Counted from the first letter of the stretch, positions 55,194-63,795 are shown. The stretch is 64,000 nt of DNA from Mesorhizobium sp. M7A.F.Ca.US.006.01.1.1 (GCF_003997935.1 NZ_RZQL01000008.1:1-64000), one strand, 5' to 3'. The notes: a model not told the origin generated them from the letters alone. A program made the numbers and translations.

Positions 55194-55269
55194 GCCGCTT
55201 TAGCTCAGTTGGTAGAGCACCGCATTCGTAATGCGGGGGTCGCGTGTTCGAGTCACGCAAGCGGCACCA
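55194..55269 (+). tRNA. tRNA-Thr (anticodon CGT)
   Basis: The acceptor arms GCCGCTT and AAGCGGC pair. The D arm is GCTCAGTTGGTAGAGC, the anticodon stem is CCGCA/TGCGG with loop TTCGTAA and anticodon CGT, and the T arm contains GTTCGAGTC. CCA is encoded at the 3' end (55267-55269). It reads ACG codons. No integrated element is seen at its 3' end. Confidence 0.97.
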
Positions 55270-55401
55270 TTTCTCCCTTCGTTTTGTCGTCTACCCCTTC
55301 GCATCTGGCGCAAAGGATTGCGGCGCCGGCTTGGCAGATCTGCCATTGTCGAGACCCCGGTTTGGTGTGAAACTCATGGCCTCAGCATGGGAGGTCAAAA
55401 A

Positions 55402-55590
55402 ATGCCCAACAATTTCAAGACCGGAGACGTCGTCAAGCTGAAATCCGGAGGCCCCAGGATGACGGTCAGCGATGGCGCGGCCTCGGGCATGTATCTGTGC
55501 CACTGGTTCAATCGCGAGGGCGAGGTGTGGACCCCGCAACATGCCGGGTTCAAGCCCGAACAACTGATTGCGGCCGACCAGTCGGACTAG
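55402..55590 (+). CDS. YodC-family (DUF2158) small protein
   Basis: A 62-residue protein, MPNNFKTGDVVKLKSGGPRM and TVSDGAASGMYLCHWFNREG. This is the SH3-like fold of the YodC/DUF2158 family, whose role is unknown. A good ribosome-binding site (GGGAGGT, 55390-55396) precedes the ATG at 55402; the longer ORF begins within the tRNA. The hairpin CCATCCC-gatcgagt-GGGATGG (55599-55621) follows the stop and may end the transcript, although no T tract is present. Confidence 0.85.
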   Translation: MPNNFKTGDVVKLKSGGPRMTVSDGAASGMYLCHWFNREGEVWTPQHAGFKPEQLIAADQSD

Positions 55591-55753
55591 AGTTCCTTCC
55601 ATCCCGATCGAGTGGGGATGGACACCCTCTGTTGTCCGGGCGTGAACGGATCAGCACGCGCGACCGACGGATTTTCCGGGTCGCGGCGTTTAACGGTTGA
55701 AGCGCGATGGCGGCATAAGCCGTTCGCGTCGCGCCAACCTGGAGACGCACAAC

Positions 55754-56185
55754 ATGATCAGCCGCTCGATATTAGTCGTTGCCTTGAGTTTGCAGACCGT
55801 TGCGGCTCTTGCCCAGGCAACGACGCCGCCTGCACCGCAGACCGCCGCGCCACTTGCCGCGCCAGGCGCCTCGGCGACCAGGTCCGACATCACGCTGGCC
55901 AAATTCCAGAAGCGGCGCGAAAAGGCGATCATGGCGGCCGACACGGATGGCGACGGCAAGATCAGCCTGCTGGAATGGGAGGCTTTTCAGGCGAAGCGCA
56001 ACGTCAAGGGCGACGCCGCCAAATCCTTCGCACGGATCGATTCCAACCATGACGGCTTCATCGATCGCGCCGAACTCGATGCATTCTTCGCCAAGCGCTT
56101 CGCCCGGCTGGACAAGAATGCCGACGGCATTTTGACGGCCGACGAACTGCCGGGCCACAAAACCGCTCCCAAGCAGGAGCAATGA
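55754..56185 (+). CDS. Exported EF-hand protein
   Basis: A 143-residue protein with a Sec signal (ILVVALSLQTVAALA) and an Ala/Pro-rich linker. Three canonical EF-hand loops follow: DTDGDGKISLLE (63-74), DSNHDGFIDRAE (96-107) and DKNADGILTADE (120-131). All have acidic residues at positions 1, 3, 5 and 12, so each should bind Ca2+. It is exported to the periplasm and lies 45 bases upstream of an ECF sigma gene in the same direction. It is a possible calcium- or metal-responsive component of that cluster, but no partner is known. Confidence 0.9.
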   Translation: MISRSILVVALSLQTVAALAQATTPPAPQTAAPLAAPGASATRSDITLAKFQKRREKAIMAADTDGDGKISLLEWEAFQAKRNVKGDAAKSFARIDSNHDGFIDRAELDAFFAKRFARLDKNADGILTADELPGHKTAPKQEQ

Positions 56186-56230
56186 CCAAGAGGCAATGAC
56201 GCGCGATGAACATCGGGAGTGCGCCGACTG

Positions 56231-56773
56231 ATGGCTGCGGATCCGGACGAGGAGCTGGTTCGCCGTGTTGGCGCCGGCGAGCCGGCAGCCGTGCAAACGC
56301 TCGTCGCGCGCAAGCTGCCGCGTATCCTGGCGCTTGCCGTGCGCATGCTCGGCGATGCGGCGGAGGCCGAGGATGTCGCGCAGGAGACCTTCGTACGGAT
56401 CTGGCGCCATGCCGCGAGCTGGCGGCGCGGCAATGCGCGCTTCGACAGCTGGATCCACCGGGTGACGCTCAACCTTTGCTACGACCGGCTGCGTCGCAGA
56501 CGCGAGTGGGTGACCGGCGACCTGCCGGAAATGGTCGACCCCGCGGCACTTCCCGACGCCCCTCGCCAAGAGGATGCGCTTCGGGTCGAACGGGCGCTGC
56601 AAGCCATAGCGCCGCGCCAGCGCGAAGCGATCGTTCTGGTCTACTATCAGGAGATGTCCAACATCGAGGCGGCAGCGACATTGCGGGTCAGCGTCGATGC
56701 CCTGGAAAGCCTGCTCGCGCGCGGCCGGCGGTCGCTGCAAGCGATCCTGGCGGGGGATGGCGCCGATGAGTAA
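56231..56773 (+). CDS. ECF-family RNA polymerase sigma factor
   Basis: A 180-residue sigma-70 family protein with only regions 2 and 4. Region 2 contains GDAAEAEDVAQETFVRIWRH (41-60) and RFDSWIHRVTLNLCYDRLRR. Region 4 contains the helix-turn-helix YYQEMSNIEAAATLRVSVDA followed by LESLLARGRRSL. I use ATG 56231; a GTG at 56219 is also in frame. The membrane protein gene that follows (start 56860) is a candidate anti-sigma factor. No convincing ECF-type promoter motif was found upstream. Confidence 0.92.
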   Translation: MAADPDEELVRRVGAGEPAAVQTLVARKLPRILALAVRMLGDAAEAEDVAQETFVRIWRHAASWRRGNARFDSWIHRVTLNLCYDRLRRRREWVTGDLPEMVDPAALPDAPRQEDALRVERALQAIAPRQREAIVLVYYQEMSNIEAAATLRVSVDALESLLARGRRSLQAILAGDGADE

Positions 56774-56859
56774 GCACCGCGCAAGCAGCAACGCAGCACG
56801 GCCATTGCGCCTTGCGGTTGCCGCCTGGCGCTCGGCGCCGACGGGCAAGGGGGAAACAC

Positions 56860-57312
56860 ATGGCTGAAGGGTCCAGGAACGAACCCGCAATGGATGCCAG
56901 CCGCTTTGCCGCCTTGGCCCAGGCCTATGGCGGCGACTTGCGGCGATGGCCCGAGGCTGAGCGAATGGCCGGCACGGTCTTTGCCGCAAGCGGCGCGGGC
57001 AAGGCCATCTTGAGGCAGGCCGGGACACTTGACGCGCTGCTCGACAGCTACCGCGTCGACGCCCCGGACAAGGCACTGCACGGCAGCATTCTGCAGGCTG
57101 CCGGCCGGCACCTCGTCCAGCGCCGGCGTCAGTGGTTCTGGTGGCTGGGACTTGGACTTGCCGGCATTGGTCTGGCCGGTGCCGTGGCAGGACTGGCCCT
57201 GGTTGCCATCGTCACGCCGGAGGTCCAGCCGGACCATTATGTGCTGGATGCCAATGTGACGGCGTTTGGCGATGCCGGCCCGGATGCTGAGAACGGTGAG
57301 GAAAGCCTATGA
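56860..57312 (+). CDS. Single-pass membrane protein, candidate anti-sigma factor
   Basis: A 150-residue protein. The cytoplasmic N-terminus (MDASRFAALAQAYGGDLRRW, then PEAERMAG) is predicted to be helical; one transmembrane helix follows (WFWWLGLGLAGIGLAGAVAG, about 92-118) and then a short periplasmic tail rich in Asp. A strong ribosome-binding site (GGGGGAAA) precedes the ATG. It lies between an ECF sigma gene and a periplasmic sensor gene, overlapping the latter by 4 bases. I infer an anti-sigma role from position and topology; no zinc-finger HxxxCxxC motif is present. Confidence 0.7.
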   Translation: MAEGSRNEPAMDASRFAALAQAYGGDLRRWPEAERMAGTVFAASGAGKAILRQAGTLDALLDSYRVDAPDKALHGSILQAAGRHLVQRRRQWFWWLGLGLAGIGLAGAVAGLALVAIVTPEVQPDHYVLDANVTAFGDAGPDAENGEESL

Positions 57313-57764
57313 GCCCGCGCTGGATCCGTGGTCTGGTCATTGCTTCCGTGGTGCTGAACGTCTTTCTTGCCGGCGCACTCGTCGGCGGTGCGGTCTGGCT
57401 GAGAAATGCCAAAACAGGTGTCTCGCTGGAAACGGCCGGCCGACAGCTTCCCGACCAGGACCGCAAGGCGTTCCGCCTGGCGCTGCGCCAGGTTCGCGTG
57501 GAGTCCCGGCAGATCATTCTCGATGGCCAGCAGGCGAGACAGGAGGCAGCGAACCTGTTGCAGCAGCCTGTCCTGGACAAGGCCGCCTTGTCCGCCGCCC
57601 TGGAGCGGGCACGCAATGCCGACGCGACGGTTCGCACCCGGCTCGAGCAGGCCATTGTCGACTTCGCGGCGAACACATCACCCGAAAACCGGAGCGTGCT
57701 GGCACAGGCATTACTGCGCCATATGGAACGCCGCGCCGCCGTTGCGCCGAAAAAATCGCCATGA
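57309..57764 (+). CDS. Periplasmic heavy-metal sensor (Spy/CnrX-like)
   Basis: A 151-residue protein with an N-terminal anchor helix (GLVIASVVLNVFLAGALVGG) and an all-helical periplasmic part. This part (QLPDQDRKAFRLALRQVRVE, RRAAVAPKKSP at the end) is of the Metal_resist/CnrX/Spy class, with the characteristic long helices including ALERARNADATVRTRLEQAI. In Cupriavidus, CnrX is the periplasmic metal sensor controlling an ECF sigma via an anti-sigma protein. The ATGA overlap with the preceding gene supports a functional unit. Confidence 0.8.
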   Translation: MSPRWIRGLVIASVVLNVFLAGALVGGAVWLRNAKTGVSLETAGRQLPDQDRKAFRLALRQVRVESRQIILDGQQARQEAANLLQQPVLDKAALSAALERARNADATVRTRLEQAIVDFAANTSPENRSVLAQALLRHMERRAAVAPKKSP

Positions 57765-57876
57765 CGACCGACGGAAAAGACCGGAGGCGCCGTTTAACGA
57801 CGCGAAGGGACAAGCCTGCCCGATCGCACCATGCAGGGCGGCCATCTTCAAACTCGAAAGCACTCGGAGTCCAATT

Positions 57877-58164
57877 ATGAGTCGCCTGAAAAACTATGCA
57901 GCAGCCGCTATCCTGGCGGTCAGTGGAACTGTCGTGACCGCCACCGCGTCCAACGCAATGCCCGTCATGTCTGTAACCCATCCGGCCGCCCCGGCACTGG
58001 TGGAGCATGTCCGCTGGGGGTGCGGCATCGGCTGGCACCCGAACCGATGGGGACGTTGCGTGCCGAACGGCGTCGTCATCGTGCGCCCGCGCTACCACTA
58101 CTGGCACGCTCCGGTCTATGGCTGGCACCCGCACCACCACTGGCGCCGCTGGCACCACTACTGA
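57877..58164 (+). CDS. Secreted His/Trp-rich small protein
   Basis: A 95-residue protein. The signal peptide is AAAAILAVSGTVVTATASNA. The mature part contains the rhizobia-typical GCGIGWHPNRWGRCVPNG (two Cys) and a C-terminal tail with many His, Trp and Arg (RPRYHYWHAPVYGWHPHHHW then RRWHHY). The His density suggests metal binding, but no function has been assigned. It follows the sensor gene by 112 bases in the same direction. The longer reading from 57406 is an artefact of overlap. Confidence 0.8.
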   Translation: MSRLKNYAAAAILAVSGTVVTATASNAMPVMSVTHPAAPALVEHVRWGCGIGWHPNRWGRCVPNGVVIVRPRYHYWHAPVYGWHPHHHWRRWHHY

Positions 58165-58312
58165 TCGAAGCACGGCGGGGCCAGGCGCCAGGGAGACCTG
58201 GCCCCATCGTTGCGGACAGCGATCCCCACCAGTCCAGGTTAAGGTTAAATTCACTATACATTTGTTCTTAGCCCACGAATAATCGAAGAGTTTCCCAAAA
58301 CTATGCTCAGGC

Positions 58313-60067
58313 ATGTTCATGGGAAAATCTGTGACTCAGCTTCACAATCTTGGTCGACTGCTCTGTCATCCGCTGACGCTGGTCGTGGTCAGCCTAGCCG
58401 GTGTCTTCGCCGCCGGACGGGCCGAGCACGAATGGCTGTCGGTGCCGTTCTCGCTGGCGCTGGTGGCAGCCCTTGCCGGACTTCTGTTCCTGGCTTCGGG
58501 GCGCCTTGCCTTTTCCGTCTATCTCGCCTGGATGGGCATTGCCTTCGTCACCGTGGTTTCGGCGATCAAGTTCAGGATGAAGGGATTTTCACTGCACTTC
58601 TACGACGCGGTCTTCGTGTCGAGGGATCCGGAAGTGTACCGCTTCCTGCTCGGCTCCTACCTCCATCTGATCGCGCCGGTCGTCATTGCCCTGGGGCTCG
58701 GCATCACGGCGGCGGTGCTTCTGTTCCGGATCGATCGGAAAATCGGCTGGCCGGTGTCGGCACGCGTCCTGGTGATGGCGGCGCTCGTCGTTCTGGTGCC
58801 GCTGACCTTTCCGGCAGAGGCCTCGAAGGACCGCTATTTCTACTACATGCAGGGTCGGCACGTGTCGGCCTTCTTCGTCTCGCTGCTGGATCTGCACAAC
58901 CTCGTTGTTGAATCGGGCTTCGAAAAGCGGCTGCAAGCCGTCGCGCCGCAGCCGCCTTTTGCCGACACGGTCGATTGCGGCGACCGGGCTGATCTTCCCG
59001 ACGTCTTTTTCGTGCTCAGCGAAAGCCAGTCCGATCCCGGCTATTTTCCGCAGGTCGGCAACGGCGCGGGATTCCTGCAGAGATTCGCACCGGGGGCCGG
59101 CACGCCGCATCCGATGCAGGTCGAGACATTTGGCGGCGGCACCTGGATCACCAATCTGTCGCTGATGACCGGCCTGTCGGCCACCGATTTCGGCTGGCGA
59201 AGCCCCTATCTGACCATCACCCTCCAGAACAAGGTCGCCGGAGCCCTGCCGGAGGTGCTGGCGCGCTGCGGCTATCGGACTGTCGTGATGACGCCGATGG
59301 ACTTTTCGTTCGTCAATGAAGGCCCATTCCTGAAATCGATCGGTTTCGAGACCGTGCTCGACATCAAGGACATCGCCGCGCCCTTCTATCACCTGCGCGA
59401 CAACTTTTATTACCAGGCGGCCGAGGCATTCATCGCCAGGCACCGCAAGGAAGACGGCCGGCCGCTGTTCCTCGAAATCCAGACCATGTTTCCGCACTCA
59501 CCCTACGAGGGGCGGATGGAGCCTGAACTGAAGGTCGAGGGCGAGCCTTTCTCGGGCGATTTCCAAGCCAATGAGTATCTGCGCCGGATGGCGGTGGCGC
59601 GCGGCGATTTCCAGGATTTCCTCGACAAGAGGGAAACGGATGCCGGCCAGCGCGGCGCCGTGGTGCTCGAATTCGGCGATCACCAGTCGTCGGCGACCAA
59701 GCCGTTTGTCGACGCCATCGCCGGCGACTACGCCTTGGCGACCCCTGGCTCGCTTGCCTACCGCACCTTCTACACGCTCACCACCTTCAACCATCCTTTG
59801 CGCCATCCAATGCCTGACCTGGTACCGCTCGACGTCGGCTTTCTCAGCGCAAGCCTGCTCGACGCCGCCGGCCTGCCGATGTCGCCTGTCATGGCCGATC
59901 TCGTGCGCCTGCGCGACCATTGCGGCGGCAGGTTTCATGGTTGTCAGGATCGTGCGGAGGTCGATGCGCATCTGCGTAGGCGCGTCGATTCAGGCCTGCT
60001 GCATCTGTTCCCGGAAGCGGCGCCGCTGCATGCGCTGGCGCCGCTTCAATCTGTGGATGCCCGTTAA
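58313..60067 (+). CDS. LtaS-like membrane sulfatase/alkaline-phosphatase-superfamily transferase
   Basis: A 584-residue protein. Five or so N-terminal helices (to about residue 165) are followed by a large extracytoplasmic alkaline-phosphatase-fold domain. Residues matching the LtaS metal site can be placed: Glu237 in VLSESQSDPGYF, Thr277 in GGGTWITNLSLMTG (catalytic nucleophile), His395 in TMFPHSPYEG and Asp456/His457 in LEFGDHQSS. Related proteins transfer glycerolphosphate or phosphoethanolamine to envelope glycans; in Gram-negatives periplasmic glucans are known acceptors. The acceptor here is unknown. It starts 148 bases after the His-rich gene. Confidence 0.85.
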   Translation: MFMGKSVTQLHNLGRLLCHPLTLVVVSLAGVFAAGRAEHEWLSVPFSLALVAALAGLLFLASGRLAFSVYLAWMGIAFVTVVSAIKFRMKGFSLHFYDAVFVSRDPEVYRFLLGSYLHLIAPVVIALGLGITAAVLLFRIDRKIGWPVSARVLVMAALVVLVPLTFPAEASKDRYFYYMQGRHVSAFFVSLLDLHNLVVESGFEKRLQAVAPQPPFADTVDCGDRADLPDVFFVLSESQSDPGYFPQVGNGAGFLQRFAPGAGTPHPMQVETFGGGTWITNLSLMTGLSATDFGWRSPYLTITLQNKVAGALPEVLARCGYRTVVMTPMDFSFVNEGPFLKSIGFETVLDIKDIAAPFYHLRDNFYYQAAEAFIARHRKEDGRPLFLEIQTMFPHSPYEGRMEPELKVEGEPFSGDFQANEYLRRMAVARGDFQDFLDKRETDAGQRGAVVLEFGDHQSSATKPFVDAIAGDYALATPGSLAYRTFYTLTTFNHPLRHPMPDLVPLDVGFLSASLLDAAGLPMSPVMADLVRLRDHCGGRFHGCQDRAEVDAHLRRRVDSGLLHLFPEAAPLHALAPLQSVDAR

Positions 60068-60068
60068 A

Positions 60069-61649
60069 TCAGCCTGTTGTATCCGTTCCCAGCGTTGCCA
60101 CCGTCTTCAGCGCGCCGTCGAGCATGTCGCCCTTCTCGTCCTTCAGCGCCATCTCGCGCAGGCGGCGGATCCAGTCGGCGGCGTCGGTGCGGCCCTTGAC
60201 CAGGTCGAGCGCCGACAGCACGCGGTCGAATTTCGACTGCGCCCGGACATGGGTGTCGCTGTAACCCTTGATCAGCCGACGGCAATTGAGGATTTCGACG
60301 GCCAGCGCGTAGTCCTGGGGAAGATGATCGAGCGCCAGCGCGTACCAGCGATCGAGATGCGCGATCTCAACCTTGTGGCGCAGAAAGCTGCGGCGCCAGC
60401 GGCGCAGGCCGCCGATGAACCACAGAGCGGCAAAGCCAGCAAAACTGTCGGTGCGGATGCGGCGGCCGTGGTTGATGCGGCGATCGAGAAAGGCGGCCAG
60501 CTTCGGCCGGTCCTCGATGTAGCTGCCCAGACCCGCGGGCAACGTGCCGCAGAATTCCTCGATGCGCGGATGGAAATACTCGGTCACCTGCAGGATCGAG
60601 CCATCCTTGACGCCGACCTCGCGGCGCACGCGCTTGTCGCGCGTCGAGCGTGTCTTGAGATCGGCGACACGGATCATGTCGTCGTAGCACAGCGCGTTGG
60701 CCAGATGCTTGGCGGCGGCGATGGACAAGCCATAGCCCTGAATCGGCCCGTCCAGCGCGACGGCCTTGTCCAACCGGTCGAGATACTCGCGCCCATAGGC
60801 GATGTCCTGATAGTCGACGACCTTTCTCAAGCCCCGAAGTGCCATGTCGCGCACGGCCACCGGCAACAGATCGATGCGGGCAGCCAAGGCCTGCCAGCCT
60901 TGCAGCAGGTTTTGCGGGCCACTCACCTGTCCTGTGCCCAAGGCAGATTCGACAATCGCGGGCTCGGCCGGCTTCGGCGCCGGTGCTGCCGTGCCGCGTG
61001 CGCGATCAAACGCGGCACCGAAGGCGGCGAGGCTGGCCTTGACGCCCCGGCCGCCGGCACCGATCGCCTGTTCGTAGCTTTCGCGCGTGAACGGCAGGGC
61101 GCCGGACCCCGCCAGCGCGCCAAGCAGGCTGGCCGAGATCATCGAGCCGTTGTCGGCGGCGATCTTTTCCATGTCGACAGCGATGAAGCGCTTCGATGCG
61201 GCTTCCGCCGTTGCATGCACCTTCGACGACGAGGCCCGGCCATCGCCCGGTTCGATTTTTTCCGACACGGCGGCGATGCGGTGCGACGAGGCGATCAGCG
61301 TGGTGCGCTCGGGCGTGACGAAGCCGCGAATGATGGCGCGGCCGGCTTCCATCAGCTCAGCGGCGATCAGGATGTCGACATCGCCCTGCGAGGGCGACAG
61401 CGCAAAGACCGGCAGCCGGCCGGTGTCGCGGGCCATCTCGACATAGTAGATGGTGGCGCCGGTGCGCTGGGCGACGCCTGCGACCGAGGTCGATTGCGCG
61501 ACATAACCGTTGCGCTCGGCGACGTCGGTGATCCAGTCGGCCAGCACGCCGCCGCCCTGGCCGCCGACCGCCAGCACGGCAAGCTTGATGACGCGCTCAC
61601 TGTCCTGAGCGCCGGCGTGGGCGCGAAGTGGGGGGACGGCGTCAAGCAT
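60069..61649 (-). CDS. Indolepyruvate ferredoxin oxidoreductase, beta subunit-type, with C-terminal extension
   Basis: A 526-residue protein. The first ~180 residues are the pyruvate/ketoisovalerate oxidoreductase gamma-type domain (LAVLAVGGQGGGVLADWITD, then STSVAGVAQRTGATIYYVEM). The rest is an additional all-alpha domain found in the larger alphaproteobacterial enzymes (DUF6537-like; ARVADLK-type motifs, KTRSTRDKRVRREVGVKDGS, LPAGLGSYIEDRPKLAAFLD). The N-terminus overlaps the alpha gene by 8 bases. Together with the alpha subunit it should oxidise indolepyruvate (and perhaps other aryl pyruvates) to the acyl-CoA with ferredoxin as acceptor. Confidence 0.88.
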   Translation of the reverse strand: MLDAVPPLRAHAGAQDSERVIKLAVLAVGGQGGGVLADWITDVAERNGYVAQSTSVAGVAQRTGATIYYVEMARDTGRLPVFALSPSQGDVDILIAAELMEAGRAIIRGFVTPERTTLIASSHRIAAVSEKIEPGDGRASSSKVHATAEAASKRFIAVDMEKIAADNGSMISASLLGALAGSGALPFTRESYEQAIGAGGRGVKASLAAFGAAFDRARGTAAPAPKPAEPAIVESALGTGQVSGPQNLLQGWQALAARIDLLPVAVRDMALRGLRKVVDYQDIAYGREYLDRLDKAVALDGPIQGYGLSIAAAKHLANALCYDDMIRVADLKTRSTRDKRVRREVGVKDGSILQVTEYFHPRIEEFCGTLPAGLGSYIEDRPKLAAFLDRRINHGRRIRTDSFAGFAALWFIGGLRRWRRSFLRHKVEIAHLDRWYALALDHLPQDYALAVEILNCRRLIKGYSDTHVRAQSKFDRVLSALDLVKGRTDAADWIRRLREMALKDEKGDMLDGALKTVATLGTDTTG

Positions 61650-63795
61650 CGGCGAAGGTCAGGCGCCGGCTTTCGCGGCGACGCTGCAACAGGCTAATCG
61701 TGGCGCGGCGCGCGGCTTCCAGGAAGCGATCCCAGCGGCTCGGATTGTGCACGACGGCGGCGCGATAGAAGGATGGGCACAGCACCGCCGCATCGGCGAC
61801 CTCGCCGCAATTGCCGCAGCCGACGCAGCTCTGGTCGATATGCGCCACCGGATCGTCGCGCAGCGGATCGTCGAGGGACTTGACCGACAGCGACGGACAA
61901 CCCGACAGCCGCATGCAGGCATGGTCGCCGGTGCAGATGTCCTCGTCGACACCGAACTTCGGTTTGACGACACGGGTCCCCTCCTTGATCGCCTTGTCGA
62001 CCAATGGCTTTTCGCGGCGCTGCCGGTTGAGCATGCATTCGGACGAGGCGACGATGACCTTCGGCCCCTTCTCCTCCGTCGTCAGCGCTTCGCGCAGCGT
62101 GTCCTGCATCTTGGTCACGTCATAGGTGCGATCGACATGGCGCAGCCATTTGACGCCCATGCCTTTCACCGCCTCGGTGATCGGATGCTTCGTCGACTTG
62201 GTCTTGTTGCCCGCGCGGGACGAGAGGATGTCCTGGCCGCCGGTGGCAGCGGAGTAAAAATTATCGACGATGACGATGACGCCGTCGTTCTTGTTGAACA
62301 CCGCATTGCCGATCGAGGAGGTCAGGCCGTTGTGCCAGAAGCCGCCGTCGCCGACGAAGGAGATCGAGCGGCGCTTGGCATCAGGCGAATTGAACGCCGA
62401 GGCGGAAGCCGGCCCCAGGCCGTAGCCCATGGTGGTGGCGCCGAGTTCGAAAGGCGGCATGATCGAGAACAGATGGCAGCCGATGTCGGAGGCGATGTGA
62501 TGCTTGCCGAGTTCCTGTTCGACCAGCTTGGTCGCGGCAAAGATCGGCCGTTCCGGGCAGCCGATGCAGAAGCCCGGCGGCCGGCCCGGCACAACATTGA
62601 TCAAATCGGCGGCATCGACGCCGTCGCCGACCTTGTTGGGGGCACGCACTTCGCCCGGCAGCAGATGCGGCGCCTCGGCGCGCAGGAAGGCGCCAATGCC
62701 GTCGAGCATGACCTGGCCGGTGTATTCGCCGGCCATCGGCAGGTACTCCTTGCCGACCAGCCTGGTGCCGCGACCCGCCTTGTGCAGCATCGAGGCAAAG
62801 GCCTGTTCGATGTAGTTGGGCTGGCCTTCCTCGACGACCAGCACCGACTGCTTGCCCTCGCAGAACGACAGGAACTCGTCGTCGATCAAGGGATAAACGG
62901 CATTGAGCACATAGAGCGGCACGTCGGTGTCGCCATAAATGTCGGCAAGACCGAGCCGCTGCAGCGCGCGGATGACCGAATTGTACATGCCGCCCTGCAG
63001 GACGATGCCGACCGAACCATGATCCGAACCGAAGAACTCGTTGATCTTGTTCTTACGGATGAAATCCACCGCCGCCGGCCAGCGTTTCTGCACTTTTTCC
63101 TTCTCGTGCAGGAAGGAAGCGGGCGGCAGCACGATGCGGCCGGTGTCGCGGCGCGGCGCGTCGAGCGCATCGGCGACGGTCATCGGCGGCCGCTTGTTGT
63201 CCTTGGCGATGAAATGGCCATGCACGTGGCAGCAGCGGATGCGCACCTGCAGCATGACCGGCGTGTTGGAAATCTCGGACAGCTCGAAACCGTCCTCCAC
63301 CGCCTTGACGATCGAGGGCAGATTGGGGCGCGGGTCGAGCAGCCAGACCTGGCTCTTCATGGCGAAGGCATGGCTGCGCTCCTGCATGATCGAGGAGCCT
63401 TCGCCATAGTCTTCGCCGACGATGATCAGCGCGCCGCCGGTGACGCCGCCGGAGGCGAGATTGGCCAACGCGTCGGAGGCTACATTGGTGCCGACGGTCG
63501 ACTTGAAGGTGGCCGCACCGCGGATGGGATAATGCACCGACGCCGCCAGCATGGCGGTAGCGGTGGCTTCCGAGGCGCTGGCTTCGAAATGCACGCCGAG
63601 TTCGCCCAGAATGTCCTGCGCATCGGCCAGCACATCCATCAGGTGACTGATCGGCGCGCCCTGATAGCCGCCGACATAGCCAACGCCGCATTGCAGCAAC
63701 GCCTTGGTGATGGCGAGGATGCCTTCGCCGGCAAATTCCTCGCCGGCACCGAGCCGAAGCTTTTCGACTTCCTTGGCAAAAGACCGTTCGGCCAT
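61642..63795 (-). CDS. Indolepyruvate ferredoxin oxidoreductase, alpha subunit
   Basis: A 717-residue protein. The N-terminal domain binds the pyruvate (YVGGYQGAPISHLMDVLAD). The TPP-binding part is ICRPKFG-like with GDGGFWHNGLTSSIGNAVFN and IVDNFYSAATGGQ (TPP-binding Gly-Asp-Gly...Asn). C-terminal ferredoxin domain: CTGDHACMRLSGCPSLSVK and CVGCGNCGEVADAAVLCP, eight cysteines for two [4Fe-4S] clusters. Such enzymes degrade aromatic amino acids via their 2-oxo acids. It is the first gene of the leftward pair and follows, on the same strand, the partial gene at 63857. Confidence 0.92.
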   Translation of the reverse strand: MAERSFAKEVEKLRLGAGEEFAGEGILAITKALLQCGVGYVGGYQGAPISHLMDVLADAQDILGELGVHFEASASEATATAMLAASVHYPIRGAATFKSTVGTNVASDALANLASGGVTGGALIIVGEDYGEGSSIMQERSHAFAMKSQVWLLDPRPNLPSIVKAVEDGFELSEISNTPVMLQVRIRCCHVHGHFIAKDNKRPPMTVADALDAPRRDTGRIVLPPASFLHEKEKVQKRWPAAVDFIRKNKINEFFGSDHGSVGIVLQGGMYNSVIRALQRLGLADIYGDTDVPLYVLNAVYPLIDDEFLSFCEGKQSVLVVEEGQPNYIEQAFASMLHKAGRGTRLVGKEYLPMAGEYTGQVMLDGIGAFLRAEAPHLLPGEVRAPNKVGDGVDAADLINVVPGRPPGFCIGCPERPIFAATKLVEQELGKHHIASDIGCHLFSIMPPFELGATTMGYGLGPASASAFNSPDAKRRSISFVGDGGFWHNGLTSSIGNAVFNKNDGVIVIVDNFYSAATGGQDILSSRAGNKTKSTKHPITEAVKGMGVKWLRHVDRTYDVTKMQDTLREALTTEEKGPKVIVASSECMLNRQRREKPLVDKAIKEGTRVVKPKFGVDEDICTGDHACMRLSGCPSLSVKSLDDPLRDDPVAHIDQSCVGCGNCGEVADAAVLCPSFYRAAVVHNPSRWDRFLEAARRATISLLQRRRESRRLTFADA

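Noticed and set aside
55194-55269. tRNA-Thr as an integration site (attB with adjacent element)
   Set aside because: The tRNA is complete, no 3' duplicate of it occurs nearby within the window, and no integrase gene follows. Only small chromosomal genes follow.
55640-55753. Possible ECF promoter before the EF-hand gene (GTGAAC ... GACGG and GGATTTTC-like stretches)
   Set aside because: None matches the usual GGAAC-N16/17-CGTT pattern in both elements with correct spacing. I could not support a promoter call.
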